Shown: piece after piece, positions 14,624 through 20,248 of the stretch
How positions within the stretch are numbered: the first letter of the stretch is position 1
How the letters are laid out: each line of letters starts with the position of its first letter
Source: a virus
IMG/VR virus record: IMGVR_UViG_3300005911_000020
Span: 1-20,383 of that record
DNA length: 20,383 bases
Strand: one strand, 5' to 3'
Position numbers and translations under genes: made by a program
The notes under the pieces: generated by a model
Told to the model about the DNA's origin: nothing
The model's input: only the letters and a program-made list of their open reading frames with translations
Database searches by the model: none

Positions 14624-14908
14624 CTATTCTTTAGTGAGTAAGGTGTGCCATTCTTTGTACTCAACCTCATTACCTTTAATTACATCAAGTAGCTGGTTTA
14701 TTTCCATTAACCCTGCTTTATCTGCGACATTCTCAAGGCAGTAGTTGTAGACTCTATTTCTCTCCTCCTGAACTCTCTTATCTGCGTATTGTTTTAGGGC
14801 TTTTCTTAAAATATCTGTGTATTCTTCAGAATACTCATCATAAGCAATGTTTGTTTCTTTACTAACTCTTTCTACTATTTCCTCTAGTTCTGTTTGTTCT
14901 TTGTTCAT
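14624..14908 (-). CDS. Helical hypothetical protein (94 aa)
   Basis: This 94-aa acidic, helical protein (M-N-K-E-Q-T-E-L-E-E-I-V-E-R-V-S-K-E-T-N) has a C-terminal half E-I-N-Q-L-L-D-V-I-K-G-N-E-V. Its ATG overlaps the TGA stop of the preceding gene (ATGA), which indicates coupled translation. The M-N-K-x start is shared by the next genes upstream. No family recognised. Confidence 0.75.
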   Translation of the reverse strand: MNKEQTELEEIVERVSKETNIAYDEYSEEYTDILRKALKQYADKRVQEERNRVYNYCLENVADKAGLMEINQLLDVIKGNEVEYKEWHTLLTKE

Positions 14909-15522
14909 GTATTCATTATTTTAATTAGTGTTTCTGATAGCCAAATGTAATGGTCTGAGCGTGCTGCTGAGTATGCTGAGTATGCTGCTGAGCGTGCTGA
15001 GTATGCTACTGAGTATGCTGCTGAGCGTGCTGCTGAGTCTGCTGAGCGTGCTGCTTTCTCTGTAATCACCTCCATCTTGAACAAGTCTGCACACTGTTTT
15101 ACTGCTTTTTTACACTCTTTATTATCTCCACAATACTTATATTGTCCATGTCCTTTGTCCATAAGAACTTCATAATTCCAGTCTTTCCACATCTGCTCTG
15201 TGTCTGTAGTTGTTGGTATTGCTTCAAGTAATTTAACAGGGAACTCTTTAGCTAAGTCTTTTGGCAGTCCTTCAAATATCTTTTCAGATACTCTGACAAT
15301 CCATTCAGGTAATCCCATAACACTACTTGCACTAGATAGCACATCGTCTTCTGTCTGCATTAAACAACCATAGAAACAACCTCTGTGCATACCTTCTTCG
15401 TCTTTTCCTCCTTTAATCCATTCACCTTGTGAAAACCTATCTGCTGTTCTGTGTGTTTTTGCTAGTTTTAAGTATTTTGCTTTCTTTACCTTGCTCCATG
15501 TCTTCCAGTCTTTTTTGTTCAT
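14905..15522 (-). CDS. Phage protein with C-terminal Ala-Arg/Tyr-Ser tandem repeats
   Basis: This is a 205-aa protein. The N-terminal domain has A-K-T-H-R-T-A-D-R-F-S-Q-G-E-W, then G-C-F-Y-G-C-L-M-Q-T-E (residues about 47-59) and M-G-L-P-E-W-I-V-R-V-S-E-K-I-F-E-G-L. I recognise this as a pattern recurring in phage proteins of unknown function. The C-terminal region (about 160-191) is a tandem repeat of S-A-A-R, S-A-A-Y and S-A-Y units encoded by 9- and 12-bp DNA repeats. It lies beside another repeat-bearing gene. Only this gene in the window ends in TGA. Function unknown; the repeats could form an extended helix that varies in length between relatives. Confidence 0.82.
   Translation of the reverse strand: MNKKDWKTWSKVKKAKYLKLAKTHRTADRFSQGEWIKGGKDEEGMHRGCFYGCLMQTEDDVLSSASSVMGLPEWIVRVSEKIFEGLPKDLAKEFPVKLLEAIPTTTDTEQMWKDWNYEVLMDKGHGQYKYCGDNKECKKAVKQCADLFKMEVITEKAARSADSAARSAAYSVAYSARSAAYSAYSAARSDHYIWLSETLIKIMNT
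14955..15052 (-). repeat. Tandem 9/12-bp repeats in coding sequence
   Basis: Units GCATACTCA, GCACGCTCA and their GCA-extended 12-bp forms are repeated here, encoding A-Y-S and A-R-S. All units are multiples of three, so copy-number changes would keep the frame. Confidence 0.85.
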
Positions 15523-15552
15523 ATATTTAGTTTAAGTCTGATAATTTGCTCT

Positions 15553-16107
15553 CTACTCCTTTATCACCTTATACCCCTCACTCTTCAACAACTCCATTGC
15601 TTCTTCCATTTTATTGTCTTTTGCTTCTGTATCTATTCCTGTAATTTCTTCAAAGATAGTAGATGAGAAGTTAGGTAACTTTAGAAAGTCATCATGTCGT
15701 TCTGGGTGTTCTTTCCACCATATTTGACATGCTTCTTTGAAATCTAAAGTTTTAAGATAACCACCCATCTGTTTTATTTCTGGTGTTAGTTCATCTTCTG
15801 GTACATCTTTTTCTTCTATCCACTTGTTTAGTGGGATATCGGCATAGATATTGTATTTATTTTCAAATTCTTCATGTGTCATGTCTACCCATTGATTAAA
15901 TATTTGGATTTTATCTGGTGAACCTGTATTGAAGTAACCACTATTCCTGTGACCACTATTCCAGTAACCACTATTCCTGTGACCACTATTCCAGTAACCA
16001 CTATTCCAGTCACCACTATTCCTGTGACCACTATTCCTGTGACCACTATTCCAGTAACCACTATTACTGTTACCACTATTGCCTTCTCCTGTGTTGTTTT
16101 TGTTCAT
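15553..16107 (-). CDS. NSGxx pentapeptide-repeat phage protein
   Basis: This is a 184-aa protein. Residues 10-59 are ten pentapeptides N-S-G-x-x (second part Y-W, H-R, D-W, N-S or Y-F), ending N-T-G. This pattern (PF01469-like) is expected to form a beta-helix or beta-solenoid. The remaining 120 residues hold I-F-N-Q-W-V-D-M-T, M-G-G-Y-L-K-T-L-D-F-K-E-A-C and L-P-N-F-S-S-T-I-F-E-E-I-T-G-I. I recognise this as a recurring phage domain paired with such repeats, with no assigned function. It sits directly before the other repeat-bearing protein. Alternative frames through the repeat also stay open but are shadows. Confidence 0.85.
   Translation of the reverse strand: MNKNNTGEGNSGNSNSGYWNSGHRNSGHRNSGDWNSGYWNSGHRNSGYWNSGHRNSGYFNTGSPDKIQIFNQWVDMTHEEFENKYNIYADIPLNKWIEEKDVPEDELTPEIKQMGGYLKTLDFKEACQIWWKEHPERHDDFLKLPNFSSTIFEEITGIDTEAKDNKMEEAMELLKSEGYKVIKE
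15931..16080 (-). repeat. Ten tandem 15-bp repeats (NSGxx)
   Basis: Ten 15-bp units vary mainly at the two variable codons (TACTGG, CACAGG, GACTGG). Y-W and H-R units alternate, giving a 30-bp higher-order period. High identity between units suggests recent expansion or ongoing slippage. Confidence 0.9.
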
Positions 16108-16108
16108 A

Positions 16109-16567
16109 TTACTTAATTTCCTTTAGCTTTGATAATCTGATCTCTACCTCTTCTTTGTTGTACTTCTTACCGTTGATTTCAATAGTTTCTGTTCTTATTG
16201 TAATGTCGTGTGCTTTGATTTCGTCTCCTTCAATGCAAGTATTTCCGTATTGTTTATCTTCAAAAACTACCCTGTGCATTACGTCTAACACATAAAAACC
16301 TGTAACAATTCCCTCGTAAAAAGCTGTTTTAACATAATCACCAATAGCTATGCTGTTACCTTCAAACTTCGCTGGTGTTAGGAAGCGTACGTCTGAAAGG
16401 TTGAACCAGTGGAAGTCACTTTTATCTTTATTGTAAACAAGAATTGTGTTGTCGTGTGGACAAATTTCATACACTTCAAGCTCTTGTCCAATCATTTCTT
16501 TCATTTCTTCATTGTTTGAGTCTTCTGTATTCCTCATCACCCTTACTTTGTTTGTGTATATGTTCAT
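16109..16567 (-). CDS. Hypothetical beta-rich early protein (152 aa)
   Basis: This 152-aa protein starts M-N-I-Y-T-N-K-V-R-V-M-R. The middle is beta-rich (IAIGDYVKTAFYEGIVTGFYVLD), like small SH3-type or barrel folds, and a C-terminal helix closes it (KEEVEIRLSKLKEIK) after I-E-I-N-G-K-K-Y. It lies one base before the pentapeptide gene and 11 bases after the nuclease gene. No family recognised. Confidence 0.75.
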   Translation of the reverse strand: MNIYTNKVRVMRNTEDSNNEEMKEMIGQELEVYEICPHDNTILVYNKDKSDFHWFNLSDVRFLTPAKFEGNSIAIGDYVKTAFYEGIVTGFYVLDVMHRVVFEDKQYGNTCIEGDEIKAHDITIRTETIEINGKKYNKEEVEIRLSKLKEIK

Positions 16568-16578
16568 ATTTGTGTTAT

Positions 16579-16923
16579 TTATCCTTTAAATACGTCTGGT
16601 TGTTTAATTCTTGGTTGCCATATTATTACCTGTTTTTCTATGAATGGAGGTACTTTAATTTCTCTGTATTCTTTCAGTCCTTTGTGTTTCACTCCACTTA
16701 TGTCCCCTGTAATCGTATGCTTACTATTCCATAATATAAATTCCTTTTCGTTGTATGCTATTCCATCTGAAGCTAGTACATCTATCTTTTGGTAAATTAC
16801 CTTTCCTTTACCTATCATTCTGCCACATACAAATTCTGTAAGTTCAACTGTGTACCCTTTGTCTTCAAACCATTTCTTAGTTTTTCTTTTGTAGTAGTTT
16901 CCTCTACTTGTAGAGCTTGCCAT
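16579..16923 (-). CDS. PDDEXK / Holliday-junction-resolvase-like nuclease
   Basis: This 114-aa protein has the layout of small phage PDDEXK nucleases: an N-terminal helix R-G-N-Y-Y-K-R-K-T-K-K-W-F-E-D-K-G-Y (residues 7-24), Q-K-I-D-V-L-A-S-D (45-53) with the likely metal-binding D48, then I-L-W-N-S-K (63-68) where E/Q-x-K is expected, and a C-terminal I-I-W-Q-P-R. Asn at position 66 replaces the usual Glu or Gln, so activity is uncertain. The role would be processing recombination or branched DNA together with the ERF and SSB genes. An extended -10 box sits seven bases before its ATG. Confidence 0.7.
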   Translation of the reverse strand: MASSTSRGNYYKRKTKKWFEDKGYTVELTEFVCGRMIGKGKVIYQKIDVLASDGIAYNEKEFILWNSKHTITGDISGVKHKGLKEYREIKVPPFIEKQVIIWQPRIKQPDVFKG

Positions 16924-16930
16924 TACTATA

Positions 16931-16939
16931 ATTATAGCA
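16931..16939 (-). promoter_or_regulatory. Extended -10 promoter (TGnTATAAT)
   Basis: The minus strand reads TGCTATAATTATAG, seven bases before the nuclease ATG at 16923. It overlaps the stop codon of the HNH gene. The 12-bp palindrome CTATAATTATAG is shared with 17993-18004. Confidence 0.5.
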
Positions 16940-17273
16940 AGTTAAGCACCTCTTGTACATCATCATCTATGTACTTTAGGAAGTCTTTATCCACTTGTTT
17001 AACCTCGTAATAACTGTTAGTTACTTGGTTGAATATCAACTTTAGTAGCTCCTGTTGGAACTCTTTACTTTGTCTACTTCCAGTATTATGTGCATCAGCT
17101 TCTTTGTGGCAGACAACACATAAACAAATGGCGTTATACATGCTAGATGTGTGTGGCATACGCCGACTGTAGTTGTGGTGGAAACTACAACCTTGATTGC
17201 TCCCACACTTTGCACAGTATGGATGTGACTGCCATATTAGTTGTATATCGTGTTTGTTGAAGTCGTTAGCCAT
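16932..17273 (-). CDS. HNH endonuclease
   Basis: This 113-aa protein has C20-x2-C23, F-H32-H33-N-Y-S-R-R, N47 and C52-x2-C55-H56, the standard zinc-supported HNH arrangement. A helical C-terminus (residues 68-113, with Y-Y-E-V-K-Q-V-D-K-D-F) follows. It lacks the NUMOD-type motifs of the HNH at 8972. It could be a recombination or packaging-associated nuclease, or a stand-alone homing enzyme. A long hairpin element lies immediately upstream. Confidence 0.85.
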   Translation of the reverse strand: MANDFNKHDIQLIWQSHPYCAKCGSNQGCSFHHNYSRRMPHTSSMYNAICLCVVCHKEADAHNTGSRQSKEFQQELLKLIFNQVTNSYYEVKQVDKDFLKYIDDDVQEVLNLL

Positions 17274-17312
17274 TTAACGATAATACTTTTTAGCCACATC
17301 TCTATAAGTTAA

Positions 17313-17448
17313 TTTGTAATGGTGTACTCACCTGTTTCGTGCCACCCAGACCACGGAATATTACTTTGGGTTCGCATCACCTTAGTGCTTGCGATTGAGT
17401 GGCAGAAAACAGGTGAGTATTTAGTTGTTAAATAGTTTGTAATGGTGT
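17313..17448. other. Long structured hairpin element with 13-bp direct repeats
   Basis: ACTCACCTGTTT (17326-17337) pairs with AAACAGGTGAGT (17407-17418). After a 2x2 mismatch, TGCCAC (17340-17345) pairs with GTGGCA (17399-17404). Inside are a TCGCA/TGCGA hairpin with CAC-CTTA-GTG and a CCCA/TGGG pairing. The direct repeat TTTGTAATGGTGT occurs at 17313-17325, touching the hairpin, and at 17436-17448, inside the end of the 48-aa gene. It occupies the 154-bp gap between that gene and the HNH gene. It could be a small inserted element, a non-coding RNA or a large regulatory stem-loop. No tRNA fits. Confidence 0.7.
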
Positions 17449-17574
17449 CCAGTGTAGAATCTGTGCTAGTACTACTGTTAGTGTAATTACAATTAGTAAT
17501 GCGTATGCAAAGTTCATCTCTCTATCTTCTTTCTTCTGCATACGTTGTTTTCTTGTTGTTTTGTCTTTAAACAT
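17428..17574 (-). CDS. Small single-pass membrane protein (48 aa)
   Basis: ATG at 17574 opens a 48-aa frame. A strongly basic N-terminus (M-F-K-D-K-T-T-R-K-Q-R-M-Q-K-K) is followed by one hydrophobic segment (FAYALLIVITLTVVLAQIL) and a short tail H-W-T-P-L-Q-T-I. The positive-inside rule puts the N-terminus in the cytoplasm. It begins three bases after the previous gene. Its last codons overlap one copy of the 13-bp direct repeat of the adjacent hairpin element, and the other copy would encode the same T-P-L-Q followed by I-N-L-stop. The tail may therefore have been altered by an insertion. Function unknown. Confidence 0.65.
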   Translation of the reverse strand: MFKDKTTRKQRMQKKEDREMNFAYALLIVITLTVVLAQILHWTPLQTI

Positions 17575-17576
17575 AT

Positions 17577-17795
17577 TTATTTGGTTAGGTTTGCTAATGC
17601 TTCTCTATTACCTTTGAAAAGTGGTACTTCTTCTACTAAGTTAATTTCCACTTCAAAGTCCTCTACTAATTGTCTTACAATACTGTCTGTATACTCAAAC
17701 TCTCTATCGCACCAGTCATCATGATGTATTCCGTCTTCTGTCATGTTCTCGCTTGCTAGTGTTTGTATAGCTTCGTGAATTTGTTTTATTGTCAT
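17577..17795 (-). CDS. Small acidic hypothetical protein (72 aa)
   Basis: This 72-aa, strongly acidic protein contains G-I-H-H-D-D-W-C-D-R-E-F-E-Y and helical E-A-I-Q-T-L-A-S-E. The H-H-D-D-W-C-D cluster could bind metal, but no family is recognised. It is two bases after the preceding gene's stop. Acidic small early proteins can be host-takeover or DNA-mimic factors; nothing here proves that. Confidence 0.7.
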   Translation of the reverse strand: MTIKQIHEAIQTLASENMTEDGIHHDDWCDREFEYTDSIVRQLVEDFEVEINLVEEVPLFKGNREALANLTK

Positions 17796-17797
17796 AA

Positions 17798-17962
17798 TTA
17801 TTTAATGTTACTCAATTCTTCTGCCAACTTTTCAATTTCAAATTCTGCAATAAAGAAGTGTCCGTCTATGTGGCTCTGGTTTGGCTTTTCTCCGTTATCA
17901 TTAGCTTTTATTGCTCCCATCATTCGATTATTTAAGATTTGCTTGATTTGTTCTTTGTTCAT
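17798..17962 (-). CDS. Small hypothetical protein (54 aa)
   Basis: ATG at 17962 gives a 54-aa frame starting M-N-K-E-Q-I-K-Q-I-L-N-N-R-M-M and ending with an acidic helix. It starts 35 bases after a TATAAT element and stops two bases before the next gene, a good operon fit. It may be the first gene of a transcription unit starting at the intergenic region 17963-18119. No family recognised. Confidence 0.65.
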   Translation of the reverse strand: MNKEQIKQILNNRMMGAIKANDNGEKPNQSHIDGHFFIAEFEIEKLAEELSNIK

Positions 17963-17997
17963 ATATTTGTTTACTGTTGTTGGTTAACTACCCTATA

Positions 17998-18003
17998 ATT
18001 ATA
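17998..18003 (-). promoter_or_regulatory. -10 promoter element in intergenic region
   Basis: The minus strand reads GCTATAATTATAGGG. The TATAAT has no TG extension here, but it shares the CTATAATTATAG palindrome with 16926-16937. It would give a leader of about 28 bases before ATG 17962. Confidence 0.45.
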
Positions 18004-18030
18004 GCTAGTTAGAAGAATATGTCGAGTGAG

Positions 18031-18039
18031 TTATCCACA
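18031..18039 (+). other. DnaA box (TTATCCACA)
   Basis: A perfect match to the consensus DnaA box lies in the 157-bp non-coding stretch 17963-18119, the clearest intergenic region of the early module, next to a promoter element. A single box is weak evidence for an origin. The stretch otherwise holds a short hairpin at 18091-18110. Confidence 0.45.
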
Positions 18040-18090
18040 GGCAATGTAGAGGGTAGGAGGAGTAAATAACAGTAAACTAGCCCCACCCTC

Positions 18091-18110
18091 AACACTACCA
18101 ATGTAGTGCT
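18091..18110 (-). terminator. Short stem-loop after the 119-aa gene
   Basis: On the minus strand AGCACTAC-ATTG-GTAGTGTT forms an 8-bp stem about ten bases after the stop codon. It is followed by a G-rich run rather than a U-tract, so terminator function is doubtful. Confidence 0.3.
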
Positions 18111-18119
18111 ACAAATCTT

Positions 18120-18479
18120 TTAATTTAAAATCTCAATTTCAGTTACAACTGCAGTATCATATTGGTCACAATTACTAACTCCTCTAACGATCCAATCAAT
18201 ATAAGTTAGTTTTACTTTTTTACTATTACTAACTGCATTTTCAATATTTGTAATCAACTCCTTGTCTTCCTTTAAGATACAGTATTTATCTTCTTGGGAG
18301 CTTTCAAGTTCTGTTTTTATATAGAGGCTTGGTGTCTTCCATATAATTCCATAAGATTCAACTGCAGTTAAATATCCAACATGTTCCCCCTTACCTGTTT
18401 CATAGTGAACACCCTTTACAATCAATCCGTATGCAAAAATCATTGCTATAAAAACTACTACTGCTAAAAAAAGTTTCAT
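18120..18479 (-). CDS. N-terminally anchored membrane/secreted protein (119 aa)
   Basis: Residues 1-23 (M-K-L-F-L-A-V-V-V-F-I-A-M-I-F-A-Y-G-L-I-V) form a hydrophobic signal anchor without an obvious cleavage or lipobox motif. The rest is a soluble domain with G-E-H-V-G-Y-L-T-A-V-E, I-I-W-K-T-P-S-L-Y-I-K-T-E, two Cys (C67, C103) that could pair outside the cytoplasm, and V-T-E-I-E-I-L-N at the end. Small membrane proteins of this shape are common in phage early regions; the function is unknown. It precedes the DnaA-box intergenic region. Confidence 0.75.
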   Translation of the reverse strand: MKLFLAVVVFIAMIFAYGLIVKGVHYETGKGEHVGYLTAVESYGIIWKTPSLYIKTELESSQEDKYCILKEDKELITNIENAVSNSKKVKLTYIDWIVRGVSNCDQYDTAVVTEIEILN

Positions 18480-18481
18480 AT

Positions 18482-18811
18482 TTATATTTCTTTATTACTT
18501 ATAAACTCTAACCCATCATCACTTGGAAATGGTGCGTGTAATTCAAAGTTATGAGCTAGCCATAAATTAAATGTATCGTTTACCTTTCCTACTTGGTCGC
18601 TCTCTAGTTCACTTGTTTTATTAGTTCCATACAGTGCCATGCACATTTCTTGGTATAAGAACTTTACATTTTCAGGTGTAACCATTATCTCTGCTCTTTC
18701 TATCTTTTTAATAAGGTCTTGAAATGTATGACCTTCGTTGTTAAGAGCTTGTGATATGTGGTCAAACCATAGGTGCATTGCTGAATTTTGATTTAGTGAA
18801 CGCTTTGCCAT
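18482..18811 (-). CDS. NinB-like recombination-associated protein
   Basis: This 109-aa protein begins K-R-S-L-N-Q-N-S-A-M-H-L-W-F-D-H-I-S-Q-A. The S-L-x-Q-N-x-x-x-H/W motif is found in lambda NinB and in related phage proteins near SSB genes. The middle T-P-E-N-V-K-F-L-Y and the C-terminal H-A-P-F-P-S also match that phage family as I know it. NinB is a single-stranded DNA-binding recombination mediator. Here it lies next to ERF and SSB-like genes, which fits. The relationship is judged by eye. Its ATG overlaps the previous stop (TAATG). Confidence 0.6.
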   Translation of the reverse strand: MAKRSLNQNSAMHLWFDHISQALNNEGHTFQDLIKKIERAEIMVTPENVKFLYQEMCMALYGTNKTSELESDQVGKVNDTFNLWLAHNFELHAPFPSDDGLEFISNKEI

Positions 18812-19254
18812 TATTTCTTGTTCTTACTTCCCTTTGGACGTCCTCTACCTTTCTTTTTAGGTTTTTTCCCAATTTCAACTTGGTCTGTGTAGTAGTCTCC
18901 CATACTAATGTTACAAGCTTCGTCTAATATTCCAACAATGCCACCAGCAGTAATAGGCTCATACTTATTTTTCAGTTCCTTAATCTCTGCCTCTAATTTC
19001 TCTACTTCTTCTTTAGAGTAGTAACCGATAGGTGTACCGTTTTCTTTTATTGAAATAATTTCAGCGTTGCAACTATTAAATTCTATACAGTGTTTTGGGG
19101 CAACTTCTTTTCGATAATATTTCTTTCTAGAACCATTGTTACTAGATATTGTCACAAAGTCGTCAGTCACTATTACACTTTTACACTCACTTTCTTTTAC
19201 AATGTACCCATCTACTGTCTCTACATATCCTTTTGGTATTTTATTCCAGAACAT
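18811..19254 (-). CDS. Early protein with coiled coil and C-terminal AT-hook
   Basis: This is a 147-aa protein. The N-terminal part is beta-rich (GYVETVDGYIVKE, DFVTISSNNGS) and a helix E-E-V-E-K-L-E-A-E-I-K-E-L-K-N-K follows near residues 81-96. The last 16 residues, K-K-K-G-R-G-R-P-K-G-S-K-N-K-K, are a textbook AT-hook (G-R-P core) that binds the minor groove of AT-rich DNA. It lies between SSB-like and NinB-like genes, so a DNA-binding role is likely. Its stop overlaps the NinB-like start. Confidence 0.75.
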   Translation of the reverse strand: MFWNKIPKGYVETVDGYIVKESECKSVIVTDDFVTISSNNGSRKKYYRKEVAPKHCIEFNSCNAEIISIKENGTPIGYYSKEEVEKLEAEIKELKNKYEPITAGGIVGILDEACNISMGDYYTDQVEIGKKPKKKGRGRPKGSKNKK

Positions 19255-19273
19255 ATTATTTATTAGTTAGTTA

Positions 19274-19627
19274 TTAGAAAGGAATCGAATCAATATCTTC
19301 CTGTGTCATCTCTCCTGATGTACCCTTAGGAGCCTCTGTAGTCGCTTGTGAGCCATTTACATCCCTAAATTGACTCCCAGTACCAACGTAGTTACTTTCC
19401 TCTCCCTCTGCGCTCTTTTCTGCAATGAAGTGAGTTTCTACAAGTTCCCATGGTGTCCCATCTTTTTTAGTTCCAGTAGTGATAATACGTTCTTGTTTTT
19501 TCTCTACTAGTACAAGCTCTGCGTTGAGTTCTTTTACTTCTCCGTCCTTACCTGTGTAATTGTTTTCTACTAGCTTGTCTTTAGTAAGCTTCTTTACGTC
19601 TATTTTTAGATTTAATGTTTTTGCCAT
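19274..19627 (-). CDS. Single-stranded DNA-binding-like protein with acidic tail
   Basis: This is a 117-aa protein. A compact basic/beta domain (residues 1-90: LNLKIDVKKLTKDKLVE, AELVLVEKKQERI, WELVETHFIAEKS) is followed by a Gly/Ser/Thr/Gln-rich linker and the acidic tip E-D-I-D-S-I-P-F. That C-terminal tip is the signature through which bacterial SSBs contact partner proteins. The N-terminal domain is not a clear OB-fold match by eye. It is ten bases after the ERF gene, a common SSB-recombinase pairing. Confidence 0.75.
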   Translation of the reverse strand: MAKTLNLKIDVKKLTKDKLVENNYTGKDGEVKELNAELVLVEKKQERIITTGTKKDGTPWELVETHFIAEKSAEGEESNYVGTGSQFRDVNGSQATTEAPKGTSGEMTQEDIDSIPF

Positions 19628-19636
19628 ATTATTTTG

Positions 19637-20062
19637 TTAGTCCAGAAAGTCTGGAGTGTCTGCTTGTAATGCTTCTGCGGTGCTTGGTGCTTTTTTTGCT
19701 GGTTTGCTTGCTGTCTTACCGTCATCATCCTCTGCTTCTAGTACAAATAATGATTGTAAAGAGTATCGTCTGTAATAAGTGATACAGCTTCCCATGTCTT
19801 GTGGCTTAGTACTTTCAATCAACGGAGTTATTGTTTCTATCTTCTCATCAGTTTCTAAATCGTATACACATGTCATCAATGCTGGTTTACCTTCTAAATT
19901 AGTTAGTGGTTGTGTGACTGCTAGCTTGTTCTTCTCTAAGAGAGGCTTTAGCTGTTCTAGTATTTGATTGATGTCAAAGTATTGGTAGTTGTACCCTTTT
20001 TGGTTTTTACTCATCTTTCCTATTTCTTTTTGTACTTCTGCTATTTTTTCAATTAAATTCAT
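19637..20062 (-). CDS. erf: ERF-family single-strand annealing recombinase
   Basis: This 141-aa protein follows the ERF pattern: K-G-Y-N-Y-Q-Y-F-D-I-N-Q-I-L near residues 22-35, L-K-P-L-L-E-K-N-K-L-A-V at 38-49 and, diagnostically, Q-D-M-G-S-C-I-T-Y-Y-R-R-Y-S-L (88-102) with E-A-E-D-D-D-G (109-115). The C-terminus is short and ends T-P-D-F-L-D. ERF proteins anneal complementary single strands during phage recombination or end joining. It overlaps the upstream 62-aa gene by four bases (ATGA) and precedes the SSB-like gene. Confidence 0.92.
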   Translation of the reverse strand: MNLIEKIAEVQKEIGKMSKNQKGYNYQYFDINQILEQLKPLLEKNKLAVTQPLTNLEGKPALMTCVYDLETDEKIETITPLIESTKPQDMGSCITYYRRYSLQSLFVLEAEDDDGKTASKPAKKAPSTAEALQADTPDFLD

Positions 20063-20247
20063 CGTGGTGTTATTTTACAATTGTCTGCTAAATATCCCAT
20101 CCTCGCCTTTAGCTTTTTTAAAGCCTGTAGCATATTTTGATAATCTTCGCTTCCTTTCTCATAATCTTCTACGTGACCCCATCCCTCTGTGAAGTTAGAT
20201 GTAGCCAGAAGTGTTACTTGTTTCATTATCTTTATAGAGTCTTCCAT
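20059..20247 (-). CDS. Small hypothetical protein upstream of erf (62 aa)
   Basis: This 62-aa protein has the segments M-E-D-S-I-K-I-M-K-Q-V-T-L-L-A-T-S, G-W-G-H-V-E-D-Y-E-K-G-S-E-D-Y and a basic helix. Its stop overlaps the erf start by four bases, suggesting coupled translation. It starts one base after the previous stop. No family recognised; the recombination operon context suggests an accessory role. Confidence 0.7.
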   Translation of the reverse strand: MEDSIKIMKQVTLLATSNFTEGWGHVEDYEKGSEDYQNMLQALKKLKARMGYLADNCKITPR

Positions 20248-20248
20248 A

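Noticed and set aside
14584-14670. Extended N-terminus of the 62-aa basic protein
   Set aside because: It would overlap the upstream gene by 47 bases and cross the extended -10; the internal ATG fits better.
15885-16076. 63-codon frame encoding repeated T-G-I-V-V
   Set aside because: A second frame through the 15-bp repeat stays open by periodicity; the NSGxx frame has the conserved downstream domain.
15931-16080. CRISPR array
   Set aside because: The 15-bp units are contiguous and in frame with no spacers; this is a coding tandem repeat.
17350-17370. AATATTAC inside the hairpin as a CRESS-type rolling-circle origin
   Set aside because: There is no Rep gene, the motif is not at the apex of the stem, and the genome is clearly a tailed phage; likely chance.
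17326-17418. tRNA or hammerhead ribozyme in the hairpin
   Set aside because: No cloverleaf can be drawn despite a GGTTCGCAT-like stretch, and the CTGATGA core of a hammerhead is absent.
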